Source: Yokenella regensburgei ATCC 49455
GTDB taxonomy: Bacteria > Pseudomonadota > Gammaproteobacteria > Enterobacterales > Enterobacteriaceae
Length of the DNA stretch: 64,000 nucleotides
NCBI RefSeq assembly: GCF_000735455.1
Contig: NZ_JMPS01000009.1
Span: 62,001 to 126,000, forward strand
Reading direction: 5' to 3'
The notes below the pieces were generated by a model. That model was not told the origin of the DNA, searched no databases, and saw only the letters and a list, made by a program, of their open reading frames with translations. How positions within the stretch are numbered: the stretch's first letter is position 1; each line of letters opens with the position of its first letter. A program made the translations under genes and the position numbers. This document shows, piece by piece, positions 1 through 7,782 of the stretch.

Positions 1-152
1 AAGACCTCGCCAAACGTTATCTCGAACGTGGCGCGCTGTTCGTCGCCGTCGGGGTGGACACCACCCTGCTCGCCCGCGCCGCCGACGCATTAGCGGCACG
101 TTTTATCGATTCACCGGTTCCGTCAGTCAATAACAATAAATCCGTCTACTAA
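1..152 (+). CDS. hpaI: HpaI, 3' end (4-hydroxy-2-oxoheptanedioate aldolase), partial
   Basis: This is the 3' end of a gene entering from the left edge. It reads in frame from position 3 and stops with TAA at 150-152. The C-terminal stretch contains [10 protein letters not shown] followed by a variable tail, as in class II HpcH/HpaI aldolases, where this strand completes the barrel. HpaI cleaves 4-hydroxy-2-oxoheptanedioate to pyruvate and succinate semialdehyde, the last step of homoprotocatechuate meta-cleavage. The identification rests on about 49 residues plus position directly before hpaX, hpaA, hpaB and hpaC, the known order of the 4-hydroxyphenylacetate cluster. The active site is outside the window. 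Confidence 0.85.
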   Translation, partial: DLAKRYLERGALFVAVGVDTTLLARAADALAARFIDSPVPSVNNNKSVY

Positions 153-173
153 CCGTAAGATGTGGAGCGCAAC

Positions 174-1526
174 ATGACGACCTCTACCCTGCAACCTGAT
201 GATAATAAAGCTGTTGAACATCGCGTGATCCAAAAGCTGTTCCGTCGTTTGATCGTGTTTCTCTTTATCCTGTTTGTCTTTTCGTTTCTCGACAGAATCA
301 ACATCGGCTTTGCCGGACTGACGATGGGCAAAGATCTGGGCCTGACGTCTACCATGTTTGGCCTCGCCGCCACGCTGTTTTACGTCACCTACGTGCTGTG
401 CGGGATCCCCAGCAACATCATGCTGGCGAAAGTTGGCGCGCGCCGCTGGATTGCCGGGATTATGGTGGTGTGGGGCATTGCCTCTACCTGCACAATGTTC
501 GCCACCAGCCCCGAAACGCTGTACGTATTGCGCATGCTGGTGGGTATCGCCGAGGCCGGATTCCTGCCGGGCATTCTGGTGTACCTCACCTGGTGGTTCC
601 CGGCGTATTACCGCGCCCGCGCCAATGCGCTGTTTATGATTGCCATGCCGGTCACGATGATGCTGGGCTCGATCCTCTCGGGCTATATCCTGGCGCTCGA
701 CGGCCTGTGGAACCTGAAAGGCTGGCAGTGGCTGTTCTTGCTGGAAGGGCTGCCCTCTGTGGTGCTGGGTGTGGTGACCTGGTTTTTCCTGAACGACACT
801 CCGGATCAGGCGACCTGGCTTAGCGACGAAGAGAAGCAGACGCTAAAGACGATGATCGCCCGCGAGCAGGAGGCGGTTTCTCCGCGCGCCTCAGCAGCAC
901 GATCCACCCTGCGCGAAGTGCTGACGCCCGCCGTGCTGCTCTATACGCTGGCCTATTTCTGCCTGACCAATACGCTTAGCGCTATCAATATCTGGACGCC
1001 GCAGATCCTGCAAAGCTTTAACACCGGCAGCAGCAACATTGTGATTGGCCTGCTGGCGGCTATTCCGCAGTTTTGCACCATCCTCGGGATGATCTGGTGG
1101 AGCCGCCGCTCTGACCGGTTAAAAGAGCGGAAAAAGCACACCATCCTGCCGTATCTGTTTGCGGCGGCGGGATGGCTGCTGGCATCGGCAACCGATCACA
1201 GCCTGATCCAGCTCTTTGGCATCATCATGGCCTCAACCGGATCGTTTACCGCTATGGCCATCTTCTGGACCACGCCGGATCAGGTTATCAGCCTGCGATC
1301 CCGCGCGGTGGCGCTGGCGGTGATCAACGCCATTGGTAACGTCGGATCCGCCGTCAGCCCGTTGCTGATTGGGATCCTGCGCGATGCCACCGGCAGCTTC
1401 AGTTCGGGCCTGTGGTTTGTCGCGGGGCTGCTGTTCGTTGGCGCACTGGTGCTGACGCGAATTCCCATGACCCAGCGGGAACACCGCGAAAACGCCGCCG
1501 GCATGGCGCCGCAAAAGATCCACTAA
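174..1526 (+). CDS. hpaX: HpaX, 4-hydroxyphenylacetate permease (MFS)
   Basis: A 450-residue major facilitator superfamily transporter of the anion:cation symporter (phthalate permease) group. It has about twelve hydrophobic segments with a hydrophilic central loop near residues 205-245. The first cytoplasmic loop carries the LDRINIGFA motif typical of this group, and LSDEEK lies in the central loop. I chose the ATG at 174 because GGAG at 164-167 sits six bases upstream; a GTG at 162 is in frame but overlaps that ribosome binding site. It follows hpaI by 21 bp and is followed after 9 bp by hpaA, so the three are likely cotranscribed. By context it imports 4-hydroxyphenylacetate or related aromatic acids. 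Confidence 0.9.
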   Translation: MTTSTLQPDDNKAVEHRVIQKLFRRLIVFLFILFVFSFLDRINIGFAGLTMGKDLGLTSTMFGLAATLFYVTYVLCGIPSNIMLAKVGARRWIAGIMVVWGIASTCTMFATSPETLYVLRMLVGIAEAGFLPGILVYLTWWFPAYYRARANALFMIAMPVTMMLGSILSGYILALDGLWNLKGWQWLFLLEGLPSVVLGVVTWFFLNDTPDQATWLSDEEKQTLKTMIAREQEAVSPRASAARSTLREVLTPAVLLYTLAYFCLTNTLSAINIWTPQILQSFNTGSSNIVIGLLAAIPQFCTILGMIWWSRRSDRLKERKKHTILPYLFAAAGWLLASATDHSLIQLFGIIMASTGSFTAMAIFWTTPDQVISLRSRAVALAVINAIGNVGSAVSPLLIGILRDATGSFSSGLWFVAGLLFVGALVLTRIPMTQREHRENAAGMAPQKIH

Positions 1527-1535
1527 GGAGCGGGT

Positions 1536-2426
1536 ATGTGTCAGCCGGGTATTGCCAATATCGATATCAGCAAAGAGTACGATGAAACGCTGGGCAGTGA
1601 AGACGTGCATTATCAGTCGTTTGCACGAATGGCCGAGTTTTTTGGCCGCGACATGCAGGCACATCGCCACGACCAGTTTTTTCAGATGCACTTTCTTGAT
1701 ACCGGGCAAATCGAGCTCCAGCTCGACGATCATCGCTACTCGGTGCAGGCGCCGCTGTTCGTCCTGACGCCGCCCTCGGTGCCGCACGCGTTTATCACCG
1801 AGTCCGACAGCGACGGCCACGTGCTGACGGTCCGCGAGGATCTGGTCTGGCCGCTGCTGGAGGTGCTCTACCCCGGCACGCGGGAGACCTTCGGCCTGCC
1901 GGGCATCTGCCTGTCGCTTGCCGACAAGCCGGAGGAGCTTGCGGCGCTGACGCATTACTGGCAATTGATTAAGCGGGAGTCCATCGCCGGGCTACCCGGG
2001 CGCGAGCACACGTTGGTGCTGCTGGCGCAGGCGGTGTTTACCCTGCTACTGCGAAACGCGAAGCTCGACGATCATGCTGCCAGCGGTATGCGCGGCGAGC
2101 TTCGCCTGTTCCAGCGCTTCACCCAACTTATCGACAGCCACTACCATCTGCACTGGACGGTGCCGGAATACGCCAACGAGCTGCATCTCACCGAGTCACG
2201 CCTGACCGACATCTGCCGCCGCTTCGCCAACCGCTCGCCGAAGCGCTTGATTTTCGATCGGCAAATGCGTGAAGCCAAACGCCTGCTGCTGTTTTCTGAC
2301 AGCGCGGTGAATGAGATTGCCTGGCAGCTCGGGTTCAAAGATCCCGCCTATTTCGCCCGCTTTTTTAACCGCTTAGTGGGCTGTTCTCCGAGCGCGTATC
2401 GCGCCAGGAAAGTACCGGTGTCATAA
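1536..2426 (+). CDS. hpaA: HpaA, AraC-family activator of 4-hydroxyphenylacetate genes
   Basis: A 296-residue AraC/XylS regulator, the length known for HpaA. The N-terminal half is a cupin-like ligand domain (HRHDQFFQMHFLDTGQ near residues 45-60). The C-terminal 100 residues hold two helix-turn-helix units, the second with the conserved NEIAWQLGFKDPAYFARFF signature. AAGGAG at 1525-1530 precedes the ATG. In the characterised E. coli W system HpaA activates hpaBC in response to 4-hydroxyphenylacetate; here it lies directly upstream of hpaB in the same orientation, which supports the same role. Confidence 0.92.
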   Translation: MCQPGIANIDISKEYDETLGSEDVHYQSFARMAEFFGRDMQAHRHDQFFQMHFLDTGQIELQLDDHRYSVQAPLFVLTPPSVPHAFITESDSDGHVLTVREDLVWPLLEVLYPGTRETFGLPGICLSLADKPEELAALTHYWQLIKRESIAGLPGREHTLVLLAQAVFTLLLRNAKLDDHAASGMRGELRLFQRFTQLIDSHYHLHWTVPEYANELHLTESRLTDICRRFANRSPKRLIFDRQMREAKRLLLFSDSAVNEIAWQLGFKDPAYFARFFNRLVGCSPSAYRARKVPVS

Positions 2427-2565
2427 ACTTTATCGCCTGTCCGAAAAGTACCTGCTGTTGTCCCAAACGTCCCTTCACCTTCGCCGCACTTAACGCTTCA
2501 ATTAAACAACAAAAACAAAACATAAATTTAACAACACAATTCCGAATACGAGTGAAGAGGTGAAC
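2427..2565 (+). promoter_or_regulatory. hpaA-hpaB intergenic region, expected hpaBC promoter
   Basis: A 139-bp gap between hpaA and hpaB. Its downstream half is strikingly A-rich (about 2500-2545), unlike the GC-rich surroundings. By analogy with E. coli W it should hold the HpaA-activated hpaBC promoter. I could not identify clear operator repeats or a convincing -35/-10 pair. AGAGG at 2555-2559 serves as the ribosome binding site of hpaB. Confidence 0.4.
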
Positions 2566-4128
2566 ATGAAACCTGAAGCATTCCGCGCTGACGCAAAGCG
2601 TCCGTTAACCGGCGAAGAGTACCTGAAGAGCCTGCAGGACGGGCGTGAAATCTACATTTACGGCGAGCGCGTGAAAGATGTCACCACGCATCCGGCATTC
2701 CGTAACGCTGCGGCATCCGTTGCTCAGCTGTACGATGCACTGCACAAACCAGAGCTTCAGGACACCCTGTGCTGGAACACCGACACCGGCAGCGGCGGCT
2801 ACACCCACAAATTCTTCCGCGTGGCGAAAAGTGCCGACGACCTGCGCCAGCAGCGCGACGCCATCGCCGAGTGGTCACGCCTGAGCTACGGCTGGATGGG
2901 GCGCACCCCGGATTACAAAGCCGCCTTCGGCTGCGCGCTCGGCGCTAACCCGGCGTTCTACGGCCAGTTTGAGCAGAACGCCCGCAACTGGTACACCCGC
3001 ATTCAGGAAACCGGCCTGTACTTCAACCACGCCATCGTCAACCCACCTATCGACCGCCACAAACCGGCGGACGAAGTGAAAGACGTTTACATCAAGCTTG
3101 AGAAAGAGACCGACGCCGGGATTATCGTCAGCGGTGCGAAGGTGGTGGCCACCAACTCAGCGCTGACCCACTACAACATGATTGGCTTTGGCTCGGCTCA
3201 GGTGATGGGCGAAAACCCGGACTTTGCGCTGATGTTCGTCGCGCCGATGGATGCCGACGGCGTGAAGCTTATCTCCCGCGCGTCCTACGAGATGGTCGCC
3301 GGGGCGACCGGTTCACCGTACGACTACCCGCTCAGCAGCCGCTTCGATGAAAACGACGCCATTCTGGTGATGGATAACGTGCTGATCCCGTGGGAAAACG
3401 TGCTGATTTATCGCGATTTTGACCGCTGCCGCCGCTGGACAATGGAAGGCGGTTTCGCCCGCATGTATCCGCTGCAGGCCTGCGTGCGCCTGGCGGTGAA
3501 GCTCGATTTCATCACCGCGCTGCTGAAAAAATCACTGGAGTGTACCGGCACCCTCGAATTCCGCGGCGTGCAGGCGGATCTCGGCGAAGTGGTGGCATGG
3601 CGCAATATGTTCTGGGCGCTGAGCGATTCGATGTGTGCCGAAGCCACTCCGTGGGTTAACGGTGCCTGGCTGCCTGATCACGCCGCGCTGCAAACCTACC
3701 GCGTGATGGCACCGATGGCTTACGCGAAAATCAAAAACATCATCGAGCGCAACGTGACGTCCGGGCTAATCTACCTGCCGTCCAGCGCCCGCGACCTGAA
3801 TAATCCGCAGATTGACCAGTATCTGGCGAAATACGTGCGCGGCTCAAACGGCATGGATCACGTGGAACGCATCAAGATCCTGAAGCTGATGTGGGACGCC
3901 ATCGGTAGCGAATTCGGCGGTCGCCATGAGCTGTACGAAATCAACTACTCCGGCAGCCAGGATGAGATTCGTCTGCAGTGTCTGCGCCAGGCGCAGAGCT
4001 CCGGCAATATGGACAAAATGATGGCCATGGTTGACCGCTGCCTGTCTGAATACGACCAGAACGGCTGGACGGTGCCGCATCTGCACAACAACACCGATAT
4101 CAACATGCTGGATAAGCTGCTGAAGTAA
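2566..4128 (+). CDS. hpaB: HpaB, 4-hydroxyphenylacetate 3-monooxygenase oxygenase component
   Basis: A 520-residue FADH2-dependent two-component monooxygenase, identical in length to E. coli HpaB. It ortho-hydroxylates 4-hydroxyphenylacetate to homoprotocatechuate. The conserved catalytic residues of the family fall at the same positions as in E. coli: Arg113 and Tyr117 in GRTPDY, and His155 in YFNHAIVNPP. The ATG at 2566 is preceded by AGAGG at 2555-2559; the in-frame GTG at 2560 directly abuts this ribosome binding site and is less likely. hpaC follows after 19 bp, so both subunits are coexpressed. Reduced FAD is supplied by HpaC. Confidence 0.97.
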   Translation: MKPEAFRADAKRPLTGEEYLKSLQDGREIYIYGERVKDVTTHPAFRNAAASVAQLYDALHKPELQDTLCWNTDTGSGGYTHKFFRVAKSADDLRQQRDAIAEWSRLSYGWMGRTPDYKAAFGCALGANPAFYGQFEQNARNWYTRIQETGLYFNHAIVNPPIDRHKPADEVKDVYIKLEKETDAGIIVSGAKVVATNSALTHYNMIGFGSAQVMGENPDFALMFVAPMDADGVKLISRASYEMVAGATGSPYDYPLSSRFDENDAILVMDNVLIPWENVLIYRDFDRCRRWTMEGGFARMYPLQACVRLAVKLDFITALLKKSLECTGTLEFRGVQADLGEVVAWRNMFWALSDSMCAEATPWVNGAWLPDHAALQTYRVMAPMAYAKIKNIIERNVTSGLIYLPSSARDLNNPQIDQYLAKYVRGSNGMDHVERIKILKLMWDAIGSEFGGRHELYEINYSGSQDEIRLQCLRQAQSSGNMDKMMAMVDRCLSEYDQNGWTVPHLHNNTDINMLDKLLK

Positions 4129-4147
4129 CAGCAGCGGGAGAAACAAC

Positions 4148-4660
4148 ATGCAACCTGATGAACAACGCCTGCGCTTTCGCGATGCTATGGCCAGCCTGTC
4201 GGCGGCGGTGAATATCATCACTACCGAAGGTGAAGCCGGACGCTGTGGTATTACCGCAACCGCCGTCTGTTCGGTAACCGACACCCCGCCGTCGCTGATG
4301 GTGTGCATCAACGCCAACAGCGCGATGAATCCGGTCTTTCAGGGCAATGGTCGGCTATGTGTGAACGTGCTGAATCACGAGCATGAGCTGATGGCCCGCC
4401 ACTTTGCCGGGATGACCGGCATGGCGATGGAAGAGCGCTTCACCCTCTCCTGCTGGCAGAAAGGTGTGCTGGGGCAGCCGGTTCTCAAAGGTTCGCTTGC
4501 CAGTCTCGAAGGGGAAATCAGCCAGGTACAGACCATCGGCACGCATCTGGTCTATCTGGTCGAGATTAAAAACATCTTCCTGAGCCAGGACGGCCACGGT
4601 CTTATCTACTTCAAACGCCGTTTTCATCCGGTGATGATGGAACTCGAGGCCATCGCCTGA
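4148..4660 (+). CDS. hpaC: HpaC, flavin reductase of 4-hydroxyphenylacetate monooxygenase
   Basis: A 170-residue NAD(P)H:flavin oxidoreductase of the short-chain flavin-reductase (FMN-binding split barrel) family, the same length as E. coli HpaC. The flavin-binding stretch GITATAVCSVTDTPPSLMVC lies near residues 36-55, and the family motif FAGMTGMAMEERF near residues 83-95. It passes reduced FAD to HpaB by diffusion. GGGAG at 4136-4140 precedes the ATG. A strong hairpin terminator follows nine bases after the stop, closing the cluster. Confidence 0.95.
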   Translation: MQPDEQRLRFRDAMASLSAAVNIITTEGEAGRCGITATAVCSVTDTPPSLMVCINANSAMNPVFQGNGRLCVNVLNHEHELMARHFAGMTGMAMEERFTLSCWQKGVLGQPVLKGSLASLEGEISQVQTIGTHLVYLVEIKNIFLSQDGHGLIYFKRRFHPVMMELEAIA

Positions 4661-4668
4661 ACCCCAGG

Positions 4669-4691
4669 GAGCCCGGCACGCCGGGCTCTTT
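4669..4691. terminator. Rho-independent terminator after hpaC
   Basis: A perfect 8-bp stem GAGCCCGG / CCGGGCTC with loop CACG at 4669-4688, followed by TTT. It lies between the convergent ends of hpaC (+) and the DUF2955 gene (-). The short T-run makes it stronger for the hpa direction. Confidence 0.75.
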
Positions 4692-5764
4692 CAGGCATTC
4701 GGGTTATTCACCACAAAACGGGTGGCGGCAAAGCAGTTGAGGATGCGGTGCAGCAGAAAAATAAGCGTCAGGGTGACCAACAGCGAGACCGTGACCGAGG
4801 TAATGCGGTACAAATCACTGAATACCAGATCCTGACTCGGACGCATATTTTGCCCGAACATGATGCCAATGGTGGTAATGCTGGCAAAACCGACCCCTGC
4901 CCCAACCTTTTCCATTACATGCAGCCGTGCGCTAAAGGCAAGCCCCAGGGCTATCAGCGGCATCATCAGCAGCATATGGCTGCTGTGATCGTAGAGCAGC
5001 AGCTGGATAAGCAGAATATACAGACACGCCAGCACCACGCCGACCACGCGCCACAGCGAGCTCAGCACCGCGCCGCGATAGTGCATCGGAAACAGGATCA
5101 GGATCCCCGCCATTAGCGCCGACAGCGAATCGCTGAGGTCACTTATCTGAAAGACGACGAAGATTATCGTCGCGACGGTACCGGAAAGTAGTGATTCATG
5201 GCGAACCCGGGCGGCGTTTTTCTCAATCAGCGGCGGCGGTTTTCGCGGTTCAACATCCGGGATGAGATGGTTCATCAGCGCGCTCAGCGCCACCGCCAGT
5301 ACGCTCGCCTCCATATTGGAGAACAGCAGCGTGTGCCAGTTAGTGCTCGGATAGCTCATAAAGTTGAGCATCACGCTCTGGCACACCACGCCCATCGAAC
5401 CGAACAAAAACAGCGGTCCTTTGCTCATAAAACGAAAACGCATCACGTACAGGCCAAAAACGACCAGCGTCATGATGGCCGGCCACTGCGCCAGAAAACC
5501 GACGATAATCACCATTTCGACGCAGTTCAGTGCCGCACTGAACACAAACTGCTTTGCCACGTGACGGTTAAACACCGGCACCAGCGAGAGCAGCATGATC
5601 GGGTAGACCACGTAAAAAACGCCGTACTGCACGTTGTAGAACGTCGAAATACTCAGCGCCAGCATGCCGGCAATCACGATGCGCAGCGTCTGGCGAAAGT
5701 CATTCCCGGTGTAAACGATGTTGTCGTGGGGCGTGAAGACCCGCGCCAGAGTGTTAATAGACAT
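4691..5764 (-). CDS. DUF2955-family integral membrane protein (efflux partner)
   Basis: A 357-residue hydrophobic protein with roughly ten membrane segments in two blocks separated by a soluble stretch (near residues 165-195), the architecture of DUF2955 and aromatic-acid-exporter-like proteins such as AaeB. I chose the ATG at 5762-5764 (MSINTLARVF); longer in-frame extensions run back into the adaptor gene and are not protein-like. The start overlaps the stop of the upstream HlyD-type gene by 11 bp, so the two are translationally coupled. With the adaptor it probably forms an export complex across the envelope. The substrate is unknown; aromatic acids are a guess from the neighbouring hpa cluster. 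Confidence 0.8.
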   Translation of the reverse strand: MSINTLARVFTPHDNIVYTGNDFRQTLRIVIAGMLALSISTFYNVQYGVFYVVYPIMLLSLVPVFNRHVAKQFVFSAALNCVEMVIIVGFLAQWPAIMTLVVFGLYVMRFRFMSKGPLFLFGSMGVVCQSVMLNFMSYPSTNWHTLLFSNMEASVLAVALSALMNHLIPDVEPRKPPPLIEKNAARVRHESLLSGTVATIIFVVFQISDLSDSLSALMAGILILFPMHYRGAVLSSLWRVVGVVLACLYILLIQLLLYDHSSHMLLMMPLIALGLAFSARLHVMEKVGAGVGFASITTIGIMFGQNMRPSQDLVFSDLYRITSVTVSLLVTLTLIFLLHRILNCFAATRFVVNNPNA

Positions 5765-6821
5765 AATGCAGCAGGCTGACGAGGTGGATTTGCAGCCCCG
5801 AGAAGAAGCGGGCGAACGGACCGTCGCTGTTATACAACTGCACGGTGGCGCGAGCGCCGGTTGGCAGCTGATTTTCCAGCGGTTCGTCGAGAGCGACGTG
5901 AATACGCATCCGCTGTGCGTCACGCACCCAGCGATTAGACTGCTCCGGTTGCGACAGCTGACCGTTTACCGCCTGCTGCCCGGCGAGGATCCCGGCATCG
6001 CTGCTGGTAACGTGGGCGCTGAACACTTTCCCCGGCAGGGCATCAAACACCACCGCCGCATCGGTGCCTTCGCGGGTGTGGCGCAGGCTTTTCTCACGGA
6101 AGTCTGCCACGATGTCGGTATTGTGACTGACCAGCGCCAGCACCGCCGACCCCGCCGTGGCATACAGCCCTGGCGACAGCTGAAGATTACTTACCGTGCC
6201 GCTCGCTTCGGCGCGTACGGTGGTCCAGCCCAGCTCCAGCTCGGCCTGTTCCAGCGCATTCTGATACTTCTGCAGCGTCACGTTGCCACGCTCATTGCGG
6301 TCGCCGCGCTGAATTTGCAGGTTGTGAATACTGGCATTGAGCGCGCTGACCGACTGCTCGCTGGTCTGCCATGCGGTACGCACTTTATCGAGATCCTGCT
6401 GTGAAACGTTCTGCAGCGCACTCAGACGCTGATAGCGATCGAAGGTGACCTTATCGTTGCGGGCGGTGAGCTGGGCGGTTTTCAGGTTCGCCTGGGTCGC
6501 AGCAATTTGCGCATCAAGCTGCTGGTTGCCAAGCCTGGCCTGCGCCAGCGCGATGTGCGCGGCTTCCACTTTATTGCGAAACGGCGTCGGATCCAGTTCG
6601 TACAGCACATCTCCCTGCTTCACCTGGCTGTTGTTGTGCACATAGACCTGTGCCACGTAGCCCGACACCCGCGATGACACAGGCGTCACCACGCGCATCA
6701 CCGTGGAGTCCGGCGTAAGCGGGATCCAGATATCGGCAAAGATAAAGTAGACAAACATCAGCAGGAAAGAGGCAATACTCACCCTTACCCAGCGGGCAAA
6801 TTTTTGTTCTGGCGTCATCAT
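5754..6821 (-). CDS. HlyD/EmrA-type membrane fusion (adaptor) protein
   Basis: A 355-residue periplasmic adaptor. A single N-terminal membrane anchor lies near residues 12-30. It is followed by a lipoyl/biotinyl half-motif (VSSRVSGYVAQVYVHNNSQV, near residues 47-66), a long alpha-hairpin rich in Gln, Ala and Asp (about 75-190), the second lipoyl half (GTVSNLQLSPG) and a beta-barrel. Start may be the ATG at 6821 or the adjacent one at 6818. It lies 7 bp after the MarR gene and overlaps the DUF2955 gene, giving an operon marR - adaptor - DUF2955. Confidence 0.88.
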   Translation of the reverse strand: MMTPEQKFARWVRVSIASFLLMFVYFIFADIWIPLTPDSTVMRVVTPVSSRVSGYVAQVYVHNNSQVKQGDVLYELDPTPFRNKVEAAHIALAQARLGNQQLDAQIAATQANLKTAQLTARNDKVTFDRYQRLSALQNVSQQDLDKVRTAWQTSEQSVSALNASIHNLQIQRGDRNERGNVTLQKYQNALEQAELELGWTTVRAEASGTVSNLQLSPGLYATAGSAVLALVSHNTDIVADFREKSLRHTREGTDAAVVFDALPGKVFSAHVTSSDAGILAGQQAVNGQLSQPEQSNRWVRDAQRMRIHVALDEPLENQLPTGARATVQLYNSDGPFARFFSGLQIHLVSLLHYVY

Positions 6822-6828
6822 GATTTTT

Positions 6829-7293
6829 TTAGATCTTATTTTCTTCTTCGCGGATAGTCCGCAGGTTGCAGGCGATTTGATTGAGGGTGTCGCTGAACTG
6901 CGCCATCTGGTCGGCAGGAATGTCCTGTGAAACCCGCTGCTGATAAGTTTCTATCACGCAGGTGAGCTTCTCCAGCACCGCCTGGCCTTCCGGGGTCAGC
7001 GTCAGCAGGCGAATACGCTTGTCGTACGGTGAGGTGACGCGCAGCAGGTATCCCTGTTTCTCCAGCTGCGATAGCGTGCGCATCAGCGGCGGTAATTCAA
7101 TACCGTGCACTTCTGCCAGTTCGCTCACAGAGACATGATGGCCGAGCTGATGAAGCTGCATCAGCACCGTCCAGCTGGACTGCGTCAGGCCGGTGTCGGT
7201 AATGGCCTGATCGATAACCGCACGCCACAGGCGCACGACCATTGCCAGCCGCATGCCCATCGGTCTGCGGGTAAACAGCGCGTCTTCGCTCAT
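6829..7293 (-). CDS. MarR/SlyA-family transcriptional regulator
   Basis: A 154-residue winged-helix regulator. The DNA-binding region spans about residues 55-105 (VSVSELAEVHGIELPPLMRT, then the wing SPYDKRIRLLTLT with the conserved D-K-R). Flanking helices form the dimer interface. It is the first gene of the efflux operon, so it most likely represses that operon and responds to a phenolic effector, as other MarR proteins do. An inverted repeat at 7322-7334, just upstream, is a candidate autoregulatory site. Confidence 0.88.
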   Translation of the reverse strand: MSEDALFTRRPMGMRLAMVVRLWRAVIDQAITDTGLTQSSWTVLMQLHQLGHHVSVSELAEVHGIELPPLMRTLSQLEKQGYLLRVTSPYDKRIRLLTLTPEGQAVLEKLTCVIETYQQRVSQDIPADQMAQFSDTLNQIACNLRTIREEENKI

Positions 7294-7321
7294 GATTCCC
7301 CTCTCTTCAATACCCGATCAC

Positions 7322-7334
7322 GATAATAGTTATC
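7322..7334. promoter_or_regulatory. Candidate MarR operator (GATAA-N3-TTATC)
   Basis: The inverted repeat GATAATAGTTATC lies 28 bp upstream of the MarR start codon. Size and position fit a MarR-family operator. No second copy was found in the window, so this is suggestive only. Confidence 0.35.
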
Positions 7335-7405
7335 AGGGTAAGTATCAAGAAACAAAAAGGAGAACCGCAGGAAATGCGAAAAGGAAAATGGCGGGGAAAA
7401 GCGTT

Positions 7406-7436
7406 GCCGCCCGGCAGCCTGAGCGCCGCCGGGCGC
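7406..7436 (-). terminator. GC-rich hairpin after yjiS
   Basis: GCCCGGC at 7409-7415 pairs with GCCGGGC at 7428-7434. Read on the minus strand the hairpin follows the yjiS stop and leads, after a few bases, into CTTTTCC. It could terminate yjiS; it also resembles a REP-type palindrome. Confidence 0.4.
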
Positions 7437-7441
7437 AGTCC

Positions 7442-7606
7442 TTAACAAACATCATGCCGTGAAATGCCGATGTCTTTTAACTGCTCGTCGCTAAGACGGC
7501 TGAGCGCCCGGCGGGTTCTCCCCACTCGCCACCAGCTGGCGATGGCTCTGCCCAGCAACGTAAAGCCCATCCACGGCGCCCGGGCCCGGTTTTCGTGAAA
7601 TTCCAT
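7442..7606 (-). CDS. yjiS: YjiS, DUF1127 small protein
   Basis: A 54-residue protein starting MEFHENRARAPW and ending ISRHDVC. The C-terminal half has the DUF1127 pattern: Arg-rich TRRALSRLSDEQLKDIGISR. E. coli YjiS is also 54 residues and lies next to yjiR. DUF1127 proteins in other bacteria bind RNA or take part in phosphate and small-RNA metabolism; what YjiS does is not established. It is divergent from yjiR, and the shared 176-bp spacer holds four ATACAGAT-type repeats. AGAGGTG lies upstream of the start on the minus strand. Confidence 0.85.
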   Translation of the reverse strand: MEFHENRARAPWMGFTLLGRAIASWWRVGRTRRALSRLSDEQLKDIGISRHDVC

Positions 7607-7661
7607 GCTGCACCTCTGCTCTGTGAGTGAGGCTTTATCATCACGGAAATCGGGGTAAACA

Positions 7662-7762
7662 ATACAGATTCAGAATCTACTTTTCTTTAACATACAGATC
7701 GTCTAAAACAATATCTGAACGGTGATTTCCTCCGCAATCTGTACTGGTTTACTTATCTGTAT
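7662..7762. promoter_or_regulatory. Four ATACAGAT-type repeats between yjiS and yjiR (candidate MocR operator)
   Basis: ATACAGAT occurs on the plus strand at 7662-7669 and 7692-7699. Its reverse complement occurs at 7755-7762 (ATCTGTAT, exact) and 7737-7743 (ATCTGTA, 7 of 8). The first two are direct repeats 30 bp apart; the last two are direct repeats 18 bp apart, facing the first pair. MocR-type regulators such as PdxR commonly bind direct repeats in the divergent promoter next to their own gene, so these are likely YjiR sites. Confidence 0.6.
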
Positions 7763-7782
7763 GACAAAAATAAGGATACAGC

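Noticed and set aside
5765-5923. 53-codon N-terminal extension of the DUF2955 gene
   Set aside because: It only reads through the coding region of the adaptor gene in another frame. The ATG at 5764 overlaps the adaptor stop as expected for coupling.
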